A stretch of 42,125 bases of DNA from assembly GCF_902806695.1 (NCBI RefSeq), contig NZ_CADCXN010000061.1, positions 1 through 42,125 of the forward strand, read 5' to 3'. Positions 33,203-42,125 of this stretch are shown one piece after another (the first letter of the stretch is position 1; every line of letters starts with the position of its first letter). A model generated the notes under the pieces. It ran no database searches. It saw only the letters and a program-made list of their open reading frames with translations, and was not told the DNA's origin. Both the position numbers and the translations under genes were made by a program. Source of the stretch: Candidatus Methylobacter favarea (lineage in GTDB: Bacteria; Pseudomonadota; Gammaproteobacteria; Methylococcales; Methylomonadaceae).

Positions 33203-33745
33203 TTACTTCTGCGGCAATCCCTCCAGCACATCCACCAGGTCATCAGCATGTTCTTCTTCCACAGCCAATATTCCTTCGAGCATGCGGCTTGTGGTGGGAT
33301 CCTGATCGCCGAGGTATTGAATCATTTCACGGTAACTGTCAATGGCGACTCGCTCTGCCACTAAATTTTCCTTAATCATATCCATTAAGGTATTTCCCTC
33401 AACATATTCGGCATGACTGCGGCTGGTGAGGGTATCCGGTGAGAAATCAGGCTCGCCGCTCAATTGCACAATGCGCTCGGCAATCAGATCGGCATGTGCC
33501 TGCTCCTCGTTGGCATGAGCCAGAAATTCAGCGGCAATGCTTTTTGAATTAATACCTCTGGCCATGAAATAATGGCGGCGATACCTCAAAACACAGACAA
33601 TTTCCGTGGCGAGCGCTTCGTTAAGCAGCTTTAATACCGTTTTCCGATCGGCGGAGTAACCTGCTGTAACGGCTCCTTCATCAATATGCTCACGCGCGTT
33701 TTTACGCAAAGTTGGGACGTCAGTTAAAGGATGGGTCAGGGACAT
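33203..33745 (-). CDS. Ferritin-like (bacterioferritin/Dps-type) diiron protein
   Basis: A 180-aa four-helix ferritin-like protein. Iron ligands typical of the fold are visible as the glutamate in EALATEIVCVLRYRRHYF, the E-x2-H pair in FLAHANEEQAHADLIAERI, the glutamate in ENLVAERVAIDSYREM and the E-x2-H pair in LAVEEEHADDLVDVL. Family members store iron or protect DNA from peroxide; this bacterioferritin-like subgroup is often found with CsbD and BON stress proteins. There is no signal peptide. Neighbours are stress- and metal-related, supporting an oxidative or iron-stress role, but the exact activity is not established. Confidence 0.88.
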   Translation of the reverse strand: MSLTHPLTDVPTLRKNAREHIDEGAVTAGYSADRKTVLKLLNEALATEIVCVLRYRRHYFMARGINSKSIAAEFLAHANEEQAHADLIAERIVQLSGEPDFSPDTLTSRSHAEYVEGNTLMDMIKENLVAERVAIDSYREMIQYLGDQDPTTSRMLEGILAVEEEHADDLVDVLEGLPQK

Positions 33746-33877
33746 AAAAGTTCTCCGTCAATGTCATTTAAGAAAAAGCTTTCAATCAGATAAATAATTC
33801 CCCCTAAGGGAATGCCGTGCCGCTGTATGCAGCACTGCATTCCTTAAAGGTTCCTCAAGAGGTAATTGTTGTCAAGT

Positions 33878-34192
33878 TCACTTTACCCGAAGGTCATTCT
33901 TGACAGATTTAACACCTTCAACACTGCGCGCGACCGCCGTTGCTCTTCTGATATCCGCCCGCTGGCTAACGAAGCCGCTCAATTGAACTACGCCCTTAAA
34001 GGTTTCGACATTGATCTCGGCAGCGCTCAGGGTAGGTTCATCAACTATAGCAGCCTTGACTTTAGTGGTAATGGCAGTGTCATCCAGATATTCTCCTGTA
34101 GCTTCCTTAGTCCTTGAGCCCGCGCAGCCTGCAACCGCAATTAAGGTAAAGGCCAGAAAAAATGCAGATAAATAGTTAGTAAACTGTTTCAT
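33878..34192 (-). CDS. BON-domain lipoprotein (OsmY-like)
   Basis: A 104-aa exported lipoprotein: N-terminal KQFTNYLSAFFLAFTLIAVA leads into the lipobox AGC, with C23 as the likely lipidated residue. A single BON domain follows (DDTAITTKVKAAIVDEPTLS; INVETFKGVVQLSGFV; ATAVARSVEGVKSVKNDL). BON domains bind phospholipid membranes and occur in OsmY, an osmotic-shock periplasmic protein; this one has one domain rather than two. It is separate from the ferritin-like gene by about 130 nt, on the same strand. Confidence 0.92.
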   Translation of the reverse strand: MKQFTNYLSAFFLAFTLIAVAGCAGSRTKEATGEYLDDTAITTKVKAAIVDEPTLSAAEINVETFKGVVQLSGFVSQRADIRRATAVARSVEGVKSVKNDLRVK

Positions 34193-34398
34193 GACTGAAA
34201 TACTCCATATGAATTAAAACCGCTCTTCCGGAAGTATAGCGCTCCGGACAGAACTCCAAGCTTTACCGCGTGTACAGATGTGCCGCAAGGCTTAAATTAT
34301 ATTGTAATCATGAATACCAGGATTATCTGTACGATAGCGCACATAGGCGCAGGCTGCTTTGGAGAAATTTGTTTCTATTATCTTAAATACTGCAAAAA

Positions 34399-37300
34399 TT
34401 ACTGCGACAACACTAATGTTGAAGCATCTTCTCTTTCATTCCAGGCTTTTTCCAGCCGTTTTGCGGACACCGGATAAGCCGTTTTAAGCTGCTGGGCAAA
34501 CAGCGATACGCGAAATTCCTCAAGCGCCCATCGGAATGGATCTTGTTCCGGGATAACCCAATCCTTTTTGGATTTTTTCTCAACCTCCTGCCAGTAGCGC
34601 GTCCAATAGCGGCTTATTTCCTGGATTTTTTGCGGGTTCATTAACGCGTTATCAAGACGATATTGTATGGCCTTCAAATAGCGCGGAATGGCTTTAAGCT
34701 GACGATAAGGCGTATTGCGAATAAAGCCTGCATAAATAAGAAAGTCCAGTTGCTCATTGATATCTTTTGCGGAAGGATCATTAGCATTCAGGCGTTTGAT
34801 CTGCGTTTTAATAGTGCTATAAAGCTCCATGATTTCCATAACGGCTTGGGCTGATTCATTGGCAAGGCTAATCAATCCGGCCTTATTCTGCTGTAAACTT
34901 TGCTCGAACGCCTGCTGGCTGCGAATGGTTTTGCCCTCAATAAACGCAGTGAACAAGGCCAGATTTAAAATATCCTCTTTATAGGATGTGCCGGGGTTAT
35001 GAGTGACAATGGCATGTCTGGGCAAACGATTGTAGCTTAATTCGGCCATGGCCGAATGCGGCACATTTTTTATAATATAAGTGCATTCCTTGCGCAGCTG
35101 CAGCTGAAACAAGCGTATTAATCCGGCCTGATGCTGGAAGGCTGCTTTCTGTTCAGTGTCAAAAATGCGCACTCCAACCGCATCGCCTTCATCAATAAGG
35201 GCCGGAAATCCCAAAAAAAACTGTCCCTTTTGAATAAACTGATAGGACTCCGGCAGGTCATCGAACGCCCATTGAATACAGCCGGTATAATTCAGCTCAT
35301 CAGCGGCGATCTGGTCAAAACTGTCGCCTGCCGCCGCGGCATATTTATCCTGCAATTTTTTTAAATCGCGGCCATAATCCAGCAAGTGGCCCTCATCATT
35401 AATCACTTTGAAATTCATTTTCAAGTGGTCCGCCAAAGCCGCCATATTCCAGGCATTTAGCGGAATGGCTTCACCGGTCAGTTTCCTTAATCGGCTGCCT
35501 AGCCATTCCTGCATAAAGCCTTTAAAATCCGGTTCAATTTCAAGACATTGCTTTACCGTTTGCGGCACGGGCACAAAATGTTTTCTAAGCTGCTTGGGCA
35601 AGGCTTTAATCAAGGCGATACATTTTTCTTCCAGCAAGCCCGGCACCAGCCAGTCAAACGGGACTTGCGATACTTGATTCAATTGATGCACGGGAATAAT
35701 GGCCGTCACACCGTCTTCATCGTGGCCCGGTTCAAAGCGGTACTGCAGCGGAATGGTCAGCTCGCCTATTTTTTTGCTGTCCGGAAAATCCCATTCATTG
35801 ACATAATCTTCCTGTTCGCGCGTCAAATCCTGCTTGGTCAGGAAAAGAATTTCAGGATTATCCCGTTCAGCAGTCTTGCGCCATTTATCCAGGGCAATGC
35901 CGCTGACCACTTCAGCCGGCAATTTATTATCATAGAATTGATAAAGCCACAGTTCATCTTCAACCAGATCAACGCGGCGGCCTTTATGCTGGATATAGCC
36001 GACTTCTTCAAGCAGCTTCTGATTAGCAATAAAAAACGGCGCATTGGAATGATAGTCATGACTGACCAGCGCCGATTGAATGAAAATCTCCCTGGCGGCC
36101 TTCGGATCTATATGCTCATAAGGAATTTTACGTTTGGCTTGCAAAGTCAGACCGTAGAGCAGGGTTCTCTCATATACGGCGCTGCGGCCGGCATTTTTCT
36201 CCCAGTGCGGATCAAAATAATTATGTTTGATCAAATGTCCGGCGCATTGCTCGATCCATTCCGGCTCAATTCTGGCCACCATCCGCGCATACACCTTGCT
36301 GGTCTCAACCTGCTCCGCCGCCATGATCCATTTGGGTCTGATTTTATGCAGGCCCGAGCCGGGAAAAATGAAAAACTTCAATCCGCGTGCGCCTAGGTAT
36401 TCGTACTGTTCATGCCTGAAACCGATATTGGATAACAGCCCCGGCAGCAAAGCCCTGTGAATTTCTTCATAACTCGCCTCGACCGTATTCGGCTTCATTT
36501 TTAAATCGCCTTTAATAACCTGCATGATCTGGGCATGAATATCGAACCATTCCCTCATACGGCTATAAGACAGAAAATTATCGCTGCAATATTTACGCAG
36601 TTTGCTGTTGGACAGATGTTTTTTCTGTTCTTCAAACTGGTTCCAGATATTCAGGAGCGTTAAAAAATCTGAATCTTCCTTGCGGAATGCAGCATGTCTG
36701 GCATCGGCCTGCTGCATTTTATCGGCGGGTTTTTCACGCGGATCCTGTATGCTCAAGGCGGATACGATGATCGCCGCTTCGGTCAAGCAGTGCTGTTTTT
36801 CGGCAGCAATCAGCATTCTGGCCAGCTTGGGATCAGTCGGAAATTTGGCTAATTGCTTGCCTGTTTCGGTGAGCTTGCCCTGCTTGTCCAGCGCATTGAC
36901 TTCATGCAAAACATTTTTGCCGTCCCGAATCATTTTATCTTCAGGCGGCTCTAAAAACGGGAAGTCTTCAATATCGCCCAGATTCAACGCTGTCATCTGT
37001 AAAATGACCGCAGACAAATTGGTCCGCATGATTTCCGGTTCGGTAAATTCCGGCCTGGCCAAATAATCGTCATGGGAATACAGCCTGATACAGATACCTT
37101 CTGCAACACGGCCGCAGCGCCCTGCCCTTTGGTTGGCGCTGGATTGGGAAATGCGCTCAATCGGCAGGCGCTGGATTTTACTGCGATGGCTGTAGCGGCT
37201 GATACGGGCATGGCCGGTATCGATTACGCAGCGAATGCCGGGCACCGTCAATGAGGTTTCGGCGACATTGGTCGCCAGCACAATGCGCAGCTTGCCGCCC

Positions 37301-38340
37301 TGGGGCTTGAATACCCGCTCCTGTTCGCTGACGCTGAGTTTTGAATACAGCGGCAACACCTCATATTTGCTGGGGTGATGTTTTTTTAATGAATCCGCTG
37401 TTTCCCTGATTTCCCGCTCGCCGCTGAGAAAAATCAGTATATCCCCGCGCAAGTACCGGTACAGCTCATCAACCGCAGCCAGTATGGCATTTTGCAAATC
37501 GTCACTGGTTTCATCACGAGCTAGCCCTGCGGATTGGTCATCGTCTTCTTCATTCTGCTCGATAGGACGATAGCGCATTTCAACAGGATAAGTACGCCCC
37601 GACACCTCGATAACCGGCGCATTGTTAAAGTGTGCGGAAAACCGTTGCGGGTCGATGGTTGCGGAGGTAATAACCAGTTTCAGATCGGGACGCTTGGGCA
37701 GCAGCCATTTCATGTAGCCCAGCAGGAAATCAATATTCAGGCTGCGCTCATGGGCTTCATCGATAATAATGGTGTCGTATTGTGACAGATACGGATCGTT
37801 TTGCGATTCAGCCAGTAAAATCCCGTCGGTCATCAGTTTAACCAGGGAGTCGCTGTGGGTCTTGTCGTTAAAACGGATTTTATAACCGACCGACTTGCCG
37901 AGGGGCTCACCGAGCTCTTCCGCAATGCGGTCGGCCACAGTGCGCGCTGCGATACGCCGGGGCTGGGTATGGCCAATAAACCCGGCCGCGCCGCAGCCAA
38001 TAGACAAGCAGATTTTGGGCAGCTGCGTGGTTTTGCCTGAACCTGTTTCGCCGCACACAATTACTACCTGGTTTTCCTGTATCAGTCTGGCAATATCATC
38101 TTTTTTGACGGTGACGGGCAAATCAGGAAAATTGAGCGCGGGAATAGCGGCAAGACGCTTGTTTCTTGATGCCACTGACTTTTCCAGGCGGCTTGCCAGG
38201 GCGTTAAATTCTGGTACCGGATTTTTGCCTTTTTGAAATTCGCTGCGCAATCTGTCCAGCTGGCGTTTCAGTACATGCCTGTCACGGTTTAGACAGTGCG
38301 GGAGTTGCTGCGTGAGGTGTTTAAGATCAGGCTTGGACAT
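34399..38340 (-). CDS. hrpA: ATP-dependent RNA helicase HrpA
   Basis: A DEAH/RHA-family helicase of 1313 aa, the expected size for HrpA. In E. coli it acts in mRNA processing and rescue of stalled ribosomes. Motif I GETGSGKTTQLPKICL (about 96-111), DEAH in IIIDEAHERSLNIDFLLGYM, SAT in LVITSATIDPQRFSAHF and motif VI QRAGRCGRVAEG are present, followed by HA2, the OB-like domain and the long C-terminal DUF3418 region (from about 700). I use the ATG at 38340; the longer frame starts at TTG (38352). It is divergent from selO. Large reading frames on the opposite strand are shadows of this gene. Confidence 0.97.
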   Translation of the reverse strand: MSKPDLKHLTQQLPHCLNRDRHVLKRQLDRLRSEFQKGKNPVPEFNALASRLEKSVASRNKRLAAIPALNFPDLPVTVKKDDIARLIQENQVVIVCGETGSGKTTQLPKICLSIGCGAAGFIGHTQPRRIAARTVADRIAEELGEPLGKSVGYKIRFNDKTHSDSLVKLMTDGILLAESQNDPYLSQYDTIIIDEAHERSLNIDFLLGYMKWLLPKRPDLKLVITSATIDPQRFSAHFNNAPVIEVSGRTYPVEMRYRPIEQNEEDDDQSAGLARDETSDDLQNAILAAVDELYRYLRGDILIFLSGEREIRETADSLKKHHPSKYEVLPLYSKLSVSEQERVFKPQGGKLRIVLATNVAETSLTVPGIRCVIDTGHARISRYSHRSKIQRLPIERISQSSANQRAGRCGRVAEGICIRLYSHDDYLARPEFTEPEIMRTNLSAVILQMTALNLGDIEDFPFLEPPEDKMIRDGKNVLHEVNALDKQGKLTETGKQLAKFPTDPKLARMLIAAEKQHCLTEAAIIVSALSIQDPREKPADKMQQADARHAAFRKEDSDFLTLLNIWNQFEEQKKHLSNSKLRKYCSDNFLSYSRMREWFDIHAQIMQVIKGDLKMKPNTVEASYEEIHRALLPGLLSNIGFRHEQYEYLGARGLKFFIFPGSGLHKIRPKWIMAAEQVETSKVYARMVARIEPEWIEQCAGHLIKHNYFDPHWEKNAGRSAVYERTLLYGLTLQAKRKIPYEHIDPKAAREIFIQSALVSHDYHSNAPFFIANQKLLEEVGYIQHKGRRVDLVEDELWLYQFYDNKLPAEVVSGIALDKWRKTAERDNPEILFLTKQDLTREQEDYVNEWDFPDSKKIGELTIPLQYRFEPGHDEDGVTAIIPVHQLNQVSQVPFDWLVPGLLEEKCIALIKALPKQLRKHFVPVPQTVKQCLEIEPDFKGFMQEWLGSRLRKLTGEAIPLNAWNMAALADHLKMNFKVINDEGHLLDYGRDLKKLQDKYAAAAGDSFDQIAADELNYTGCIQWAFDDLPESYQFIQKGQFFLGFPALIDEGDAVGVRIFDTEQKAAFQHQAGLIRLFQLQLRKECTYIIKNVPHSAMAELSYNRLPRHAIVTHNPGTSYKEDILNLALFTAFIEGKTIRSQQAFEQSLQQNKAGLISLANESAQAVMEIMELYSTIKTQIKRLNANDPSAKDINEQLDFLIYAGFIRNTPYRQLKAIPRYLKAIQYRLDNALMNPQKIQEISRYWTRYWQEVEKKSKKDWVIPEQDPFRWALEEFRVSLFAQQLKTAYPVSAKRLEKAWNEREDASTLVLSQ

Positions 38341-38548
38341 TAAAATAGACAAGAAAAATGAAGATATTATATGTCAAGTTCTAATATTTAGTTTTATCCA
38401 AATCTACAAGCAGAGCTTTAGTACAGCCGATTTTAATTAAACGGGCAAAGGAATTAATCACTATAGAATGGTTAATTGAATTTTTCAGTTAAGACAAACT
38501 CCTATTGTCTGAAATTCACCAATCTGAAATTTTTATATTGAGAACAGA

Positions 38549-40165
38549 ATGAATTCCCAACTAAAACTGAGTCAACTTGACAGATTATCCTTCGACAATC
38601 GTTTTGTGCGCGAGTTGCCGGCCGATCCGGAAACTGACAATAGCCGGCGGCAAGTTATAGGCGCAGGATACTCGCGGGTATTACCGGTTAAAGCGCCACA
38701 ACCGCAGATGGTGGCTTACTCGAGAGAAGTGGCAGAACTATTGGATTTAACTCCGGAAGATTGCGAATCCGATGATTTCCTCCAGGTATTTTCAGGCAAT
38801 CGCCTCGTCCCAGGCATGTATCCTTACGCTACCTGCTATGGCGGGCACCAGTTTGGATATTGGGCCGGACAGCTTGGCGATGGCCGGGCCATCAATCTGG
38901 GTGAAATCATCAATAGTCGAGGCCAGCGTTGGGCGCTGCAACTTAAAGGTGCAGGCCCTACACCTTACTCCCGCATGGCCGACGGCTTGGCGGTATTGCG
39001 CTCGTCAATTCGTGAGTTCCTGTGCAGCGAAGCCATGTTTCACCTGGGTGTTCCCACTACCCGCGCATTAAGTGTAATACTGACTGGCGATGAAGTGATC
39101 CGGGATATGTTTTACAATGGCAATCCGAAGCCCGAACCCGGCGCTGTAGTCTGCCGTGTCGCCCCATCCTTTACGCGTTTCGGCAGTTTTCAGATTTTCA
39201 CGGCGCGCCGTGATATCGAGCTGCTGAAAAAGCTCGCGGACTATACGATACGCACCGATTTTCCGTACTTGGGCGAGCCTTCCAAAGAAGTTTATATAAG
39301 CTGGTTTGAAGAAGTCTGCCGCAGAACGGCCGAGATGATTGTGCACTGGCAGCGTGTCGGCTTTGTCCATGGCGTCATGAACACCGACAACATGTCGATT
39401 CTGGGCCTTACCATCGATTACGGACCTTACGGCTGGCTGGAAAACTACGATCCGAACTGGACGCCCAATACCACGGATGCCGCGGAGCATCGTTACCGTT
39501 ACGGCAATCAGCCGCAAATCGCTTTCTGGAATCTGGGCCAGCTGGCCAATGCCATTTACCCGCTCATTGGAGAGATAGAACCGCTGCAAAAGGCGATGAA
39601 TGTCTATGCGGAAACTTTTGAGCAGAGCTGGCAAAGCATGATGGGCGGCAAGCTGGGATTTAAAGTCTATGAGCCCGCAACGGATGACGAACTGATTACC
39701 GAACTTGCAACATTGTTGCAACTGGTTGAAACGGATATGACCATTTTCTATCGCCACCTTGCCAAACTGGACATTCGTCTGGCTAGCGATAATGCCGGTG
39801 AGGAAAACCTTATCGCCGCTGTTAACGCGGCTTATTATGTGCCGGAACAGTTAACCGATGAATACAAAACGCGCATGGCCAGTTGGCTCAGGCGTTACCT
39901 AAAACGTATTCAAGCTGATGCTATGCCGGATGAAATAAGGCAAAGGAAAATGAATGCCGTCAATCCCAAATACGTGCTGAGAAACTACATGGCCCAGCTC
40001 GCGATTGACAAGGCCGAGCAGGGCGATTTTTCGGTGGTGAACGATTTGCTGGAATTATTGCGCCATCCTTATGAGGAGCAGCCCGGCAAGGAAGAATTTG
40101 CGGCAAAACGCCCCGACTGGGCCAGACAGCGGGCCGGCTGTTCAATGCTGTCATGCAGTTCATGA
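38549..40165 (+). CDS. selO: Protein adenylyltransferase SelO
   Basis: SelO (YdiU, UPF0061) is a pseudokinase-fold enzyme that transfers AMP to Ser/Thr/Tyr of targets, linked to redox stress. The 538-aa protein has YGGHQFGYWAGQLGDGRAIN, LKGAGPTPYSRMADGLAVLR, the metal/catalytic block HGVMNTDNMSILGLTIDYGP, and the invariant C-terminus RAGCSMLSCSS. In animals the second cysteine of that tail is selenocysteine; here both are TGT/TGC cysteines, as in most bacteria. It is somewhat longer than E. coli YdiU (478 aa), and the whole family core is present. It is divergent from hrpA and convergent with the GTPase gene. Confidence 0.95.
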   Translation: MNSQLKLSQLDRLSFDNRFVRELPADPETDNSRRQVIGAGYSRVLPVKAPQPQMVAYSREVAELLDLTPEDCESDDFLQVFSGNRLVPGMYPYATCYGGHQFGYWAGQLGDGRAINLGEIINSRGQRWALQLKGAGPTPYSRMADGLAVLRSSIREFLCSEAMFHLGVPTTRALSVILTGDEVIRDMFYNGNPKPEPGAVVCRVAPSFTRFGSFQIFTARRDIELLKKLADYTIRTDFPYLGEPSKEVYISWFEEVCRRTAEMIVHWQRVGFVHGVMNTDNMSILGLTIDYGPYGWLENYDPNWTPNTTDAAEHRYRYGNQPQIAFWNLGQLANAIYPLIGEIEPLQKAMNVYAETFEQSWQSMMGGKLGFKVYEPATDDELITELATLLQLVETDMTIFYRHLAKLDIRLASDNAGEENLIAAVNAAYYVPEQLTDEYKTRMASWLRRYLKRIQADAMPDEIRQRKMNAVNPKYVLRNYMAQLAIDKAEQGDFSVVNDLLELLRHPYEEQPGKEEFAAKRPDWARQRAGCSMLSCSS

Positions 40166-40193
40166 AAATTTATAAGAGCCGCTAAAACCGCTG

Positions 40194-41120
40194 TTATATT
40201 TGACTCGATCCTTGCCACTTCTGTTTGCGCATGTTCTTCTTGGCCGCTTTCCGGGCACGGATAATGTCGAGTTCAACCAGTTCTTTTTTCATCATGGCAG
40301 GCGTTTCCAGGCTGACTCTGCCTATGGTTCCGGCACGCAATTCGGATAAGAGAATTTTGGCAACTTTATCCCTGTCAATATGTCCTCCGGCACGAAGACA
40401 GCCGCGATTTTTACCGATAATTTCCATGAGTTGCTGTTCATTTTCGGGAAGTTGATCCATCTGAAACCGGGCTTTCAGATAAGCCGGGTAATTTTGCAGC
40501 AAATATTCAGCTGCAAAATCGGCAATATCTTCATGGTTTATCGCAGTATCCTTGATGGCGCCGGTGATCGCCAGACGGTAGCCGCTATTTTTATTTTCGA
40601 CATTAGGCCAAAGCAAGCCGGGCGTATCCAGTAATATAATGCCGCCCCCTATGTCAATGCGCTGCTGCGTTTTGGTAATAGCCGGTTCATTGCCGGTTTT
40701 GGCGATCATTCTTCCGGCCACAATATTGATTAGGGTGGATTTCCCGACATTGGGTATGCCCATTATCAAGGCATGCATCAGTCTCGAGCTGCTGTCCTTA
40801 TGCGGGAGCATCTTGTGGCACAAATCAGGCACTTGCCTTATTTTATCGGGCTGTTCGATAGTCACAGCCAGCGTTTTTACACCCTGTTCCTGCTCCAGAC
40901 AGATTTGCCATTGCCGGGTAATCTCGGGGTCGGCAAGATCGCTTTTACTGAGTATTTTGATGCACGGCTTATTGTCCCGCAAAGTGGTCAGCATCGGATT
41001 CTGGCTGCTGAATGGAATGCGCGCATCAAGAATTTCAATAACAAGATCAATTTGAGGCAGGATTTCCTTAATCTCCTTGCCGGCTTTGTGCATATGGCCG
41101 GGATACCACTGAATATTCAT
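40194..41120 (-). CDS. ylqF: Ribosome biogenesis GTPase YlqF/RbgA-like
   Basis: A circularly permuted GTPase of 308 aa: the G4 motif (SKSDLADP, about 58-65) comes before the P-loop GIPNVGKSTLINI (about 120-132), G2 threonine (AITKTQQ) and G3 DTPGLLWP. The N-terminal IQWYPGHMHKAGKEI is the RbgA signature. In Bacillus RbgA acts in late 50S assembly; the gammaproteobacterial role is less studied. The C-terminus is lysine/arginine-rich (RARKAAKKNMRKQKW), suited to rRNA binding. It is divergent from yfbR. Confidence 0.93.
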   Translation of the reverse strand: MNIQWYPGHMHKAGKEIKEILPQIDLVIEILDARIPFSSQNPMLTTLRDNKPCIKILSKSDLADPEITRQWQICLEQEQGVKTLAVTIEQPDKIRQVPDLCHKMLPHKDSSSRLMHALIMGIPNVGKSTLINIVAGRMIAKTGNEPAITKTQQRIDIGGGIILLDTPGLLWPNVENKNSGYRLAITGAIKDTAINHEDIADFAAEYLLQNYPAYLKARFQMDQLPENEQQLMEIIGKNRGCLRAGGHIDRDKVAKILLSELRAGTIGRVSLETPAMMKKELVELDIIRARKAAKKNMRKQKWQGSSQI

Positions 41121-41309
41121 GACATAAGTAATATCTGATTAAAACTTGTTATATAGTTAAGGAATACATTTAAGCATCTTAACTTTACAATCAACAGCGA
41201 TAAATACCAAAACGAACGGAAATAATGCAAATAATAATATGCCGGAGGTTGATTTTACCGGCTGAACCCGTTCTTTTAAAAACCATTTTTAAACCGCTAC
41301 AATAAACTC

Positions 41310-41915
41310 ATGAAAGATATAACGATAACAAGCAGTTTTTACGCCTATTTATCCAGGTTAAAATGGATTAAACGCTGGGGGTTGAAGCGCAATGCCCATG
41401 AAGAAAATGTCATGGAACATAGTTGGGAGGTTTCCGTCATTGCCCATACCCTGGCATTGATCAAAAATCGCTATTACGAGGGAAAAGTGGATGCCAATGC
41501 CGTCGCTGCCGCAGCTTTATATCATGATATTACCGAAGTCATCACCGGCGACTTGCCGACCCCTATCAAATACCACTCCCAGGAAATCAATGCGGCTTAC
41601 AAACAGATTGAAAAACAGGCCGAGAAAGAACTGCTGAATCTTTTACCTGCAGAATTAAGACGTGATTTTCAAATGCTTATTCAACGCGACCTGATGCCGA
41701 AAGAGCATGTGCAGATTATCAAAGCAGCCGATAAAATCTCCGCCTATCTCAAATGCCAAGCCGAATTAAAAGCCGGTAATGTGGAATTTGAGGCAGCCGC
41801 CGAGCATTTAGCCGTTGTTATCAGTGAATCCGAACTGCCGGAAGTCATCTTTTTTATGAGAGCGTTCGTGCCCAGCTGCGGATTAACCCTGGACGGACTG
41901 ATGAAGACCTACTGA
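41310..41915 (+). CDS. yfbR: 5'-deoxynucleotidase YfbR
   Basis: An HD-domain phosphohydrolase that removes phosphate from deoxyribonucleoside 5'-monophosphates. The 201-aa protein has the YfbR start FYAYLSRLKWIKRWGLKRN, the first metal histidine in NVMEHSWEVSVIAHTLAL, the HD pair in ALYHDITEVITGDLPTPIKYH, and the second-shell aspartate in IIKAADKISAYLKCQ. The length matches E. coli YfbR (199 aa). It is divergent from the GTPase gene and has no operon partner in the window. Confidence 0.94.
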   Translation: MKDITITSSFYAYLSRLKWIKRWGLKRNAHEENVMEHSWEVSVIAHTLALIKNRYYEGKVDANAVAAAALYHDITEVITGDLPTPIKYHSQEINAAYKQIEKQAEKELLNLLPAELRRDFQMLIQRDLMPKEHVQIIKAADKISAYLKCQAELKAGNVEFEAAAEHLAVVISESELPEVIFFMRAFVPSCGLTLDGLMKTY

Positions 41916-42063
41916 GCCGAAGTACAAATGTTTTGCGCTTATTGTCTTTTTATCAGAACGATTTACCCGAACGGGGAATTTTTAACCTGCACATCCTGTT
42001 ATACGAATCTTATGAAATCTCCGGAGTCTAAGTTGAATAGGGTTGAGTTTCCGGAGAAATGCT

Positions 42064-42125
42064 ATGTCTCACGTCGCCTTAAAGGTATCGGATCGACTCA
42101 CTGTGGAAGAACTGGATAGTGCCGC
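42064..42125 (+). CDS. 5' end of an unidentified gene, cut by the window edge
   Basis: An ATG at 42064 with GGAG 8 nt upstream opens a frame (MSHVALKVSDRLTVEELDSA) that runs off the window. Twenty codons are too few for identification. The VSDRLTVEELDSA stretch is compatible with the helical N-terminus of several DNA-binding proteins, including some transposases, but this is only a guess. The frame is partial and open at its 3' end. Confidence 0.45.
   Translation, partial: MSHVALKVSDRLTVEELDSA

Noticed and set aside
35548-36396. 282-codon plus-strand frame opposite hrpA
   Set aside because: It is the antisense of a highly conserved hrpA coding region and has no recognisable domain or ribosome site.
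39068-39757. 229-codon minus-strand frame opposite selO
   Set aside because: It is antisense to the conserved SelO core, and its product shows no family character.

Overview
The window looks like a chromosomal segment of a gammaproteobacterium, with moderate G+C and mostly housekeeping genes. The closest-feeling genomes are the methanotrophs and related Methylococcales. That placement is inferred from the protein set (RoxA-like dihaem cytochrome, Csp-type copper protein, SmbP-like protein, MTA deaminase beside mtnA, SelO, HrpA). No methane oxidation gene is present, so it is not proven.

Region 1 (1-9783) is a complete type I-C CRISPR-Cas locus read right to left: cas3, cas5c, cas8c, cas7c, cas4, cas1, cas2, an AT-rich leader, then an array of 15 identical 32-nt repeats and 14 spacers. 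Every expected I-C component is intact. The C-terminal part of cas8c also carries a credible internal start for the small subunit Cas11c. Non-coding inverted-repeat elements have landed at two gene junctions of the operon (cas3/cas5c and cas4/cas7c). One supplies the cas3 stop codon, and both create false upstream extensions of the next reading frame. A hairpin with a 15-bp perfect stem lies beyond the distal end of the array.

Region 2 (10160-20519) is metabolic and repair core. It holds a family-4 uracil-DNA glycosylase overlapping a rimI-like acetyltransferase; MTA/SAH deaminase divergent from mtnA, with a CysZ/EI24 membrane protein overlapping mtnA; glnS; and a tightly overlapping glycerophosphodiester operon (GDPD, glycerol-3-phosphate dehydrogenase, FGGY kinase).

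Region 3 (20520-27801) mixes a CPA2 antiporter, an orphan HicA-like toxin, two small exported proteins, a RoxA/MauG-type dihaem cytochrome c and a secreted SGNH hydrolase. Long gaps without recognisable genes separate them.

Region 4 (27963-34192) holds uvrA followed by a stress and metal-handling cluster: Csp-type copper-binding four-helix protein, CsbD, PRC-barrel protein, SmbP-like metal-binding protein, a 3' remnant of a YihY/BrkB membrane protein, a ferritin-like protein and a BON-domain lipoprotein.

Region 5 (34399-42125) is hrpA, selO, ylqF/rbgA-like GTPase and yfbR, ending in the first codons of an unidentified gene cut by the window edge.

I found no wholly novel system. The points most worth following are the repeat insertions inside an intact cas operon, the predicted Cas11c start, the metal/stress cluster and the RoxA-like cytochrome. 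Several starts were moved from the longest open frame to the codon with a Shine-Dalgarno sequence, and these are explained per gene.
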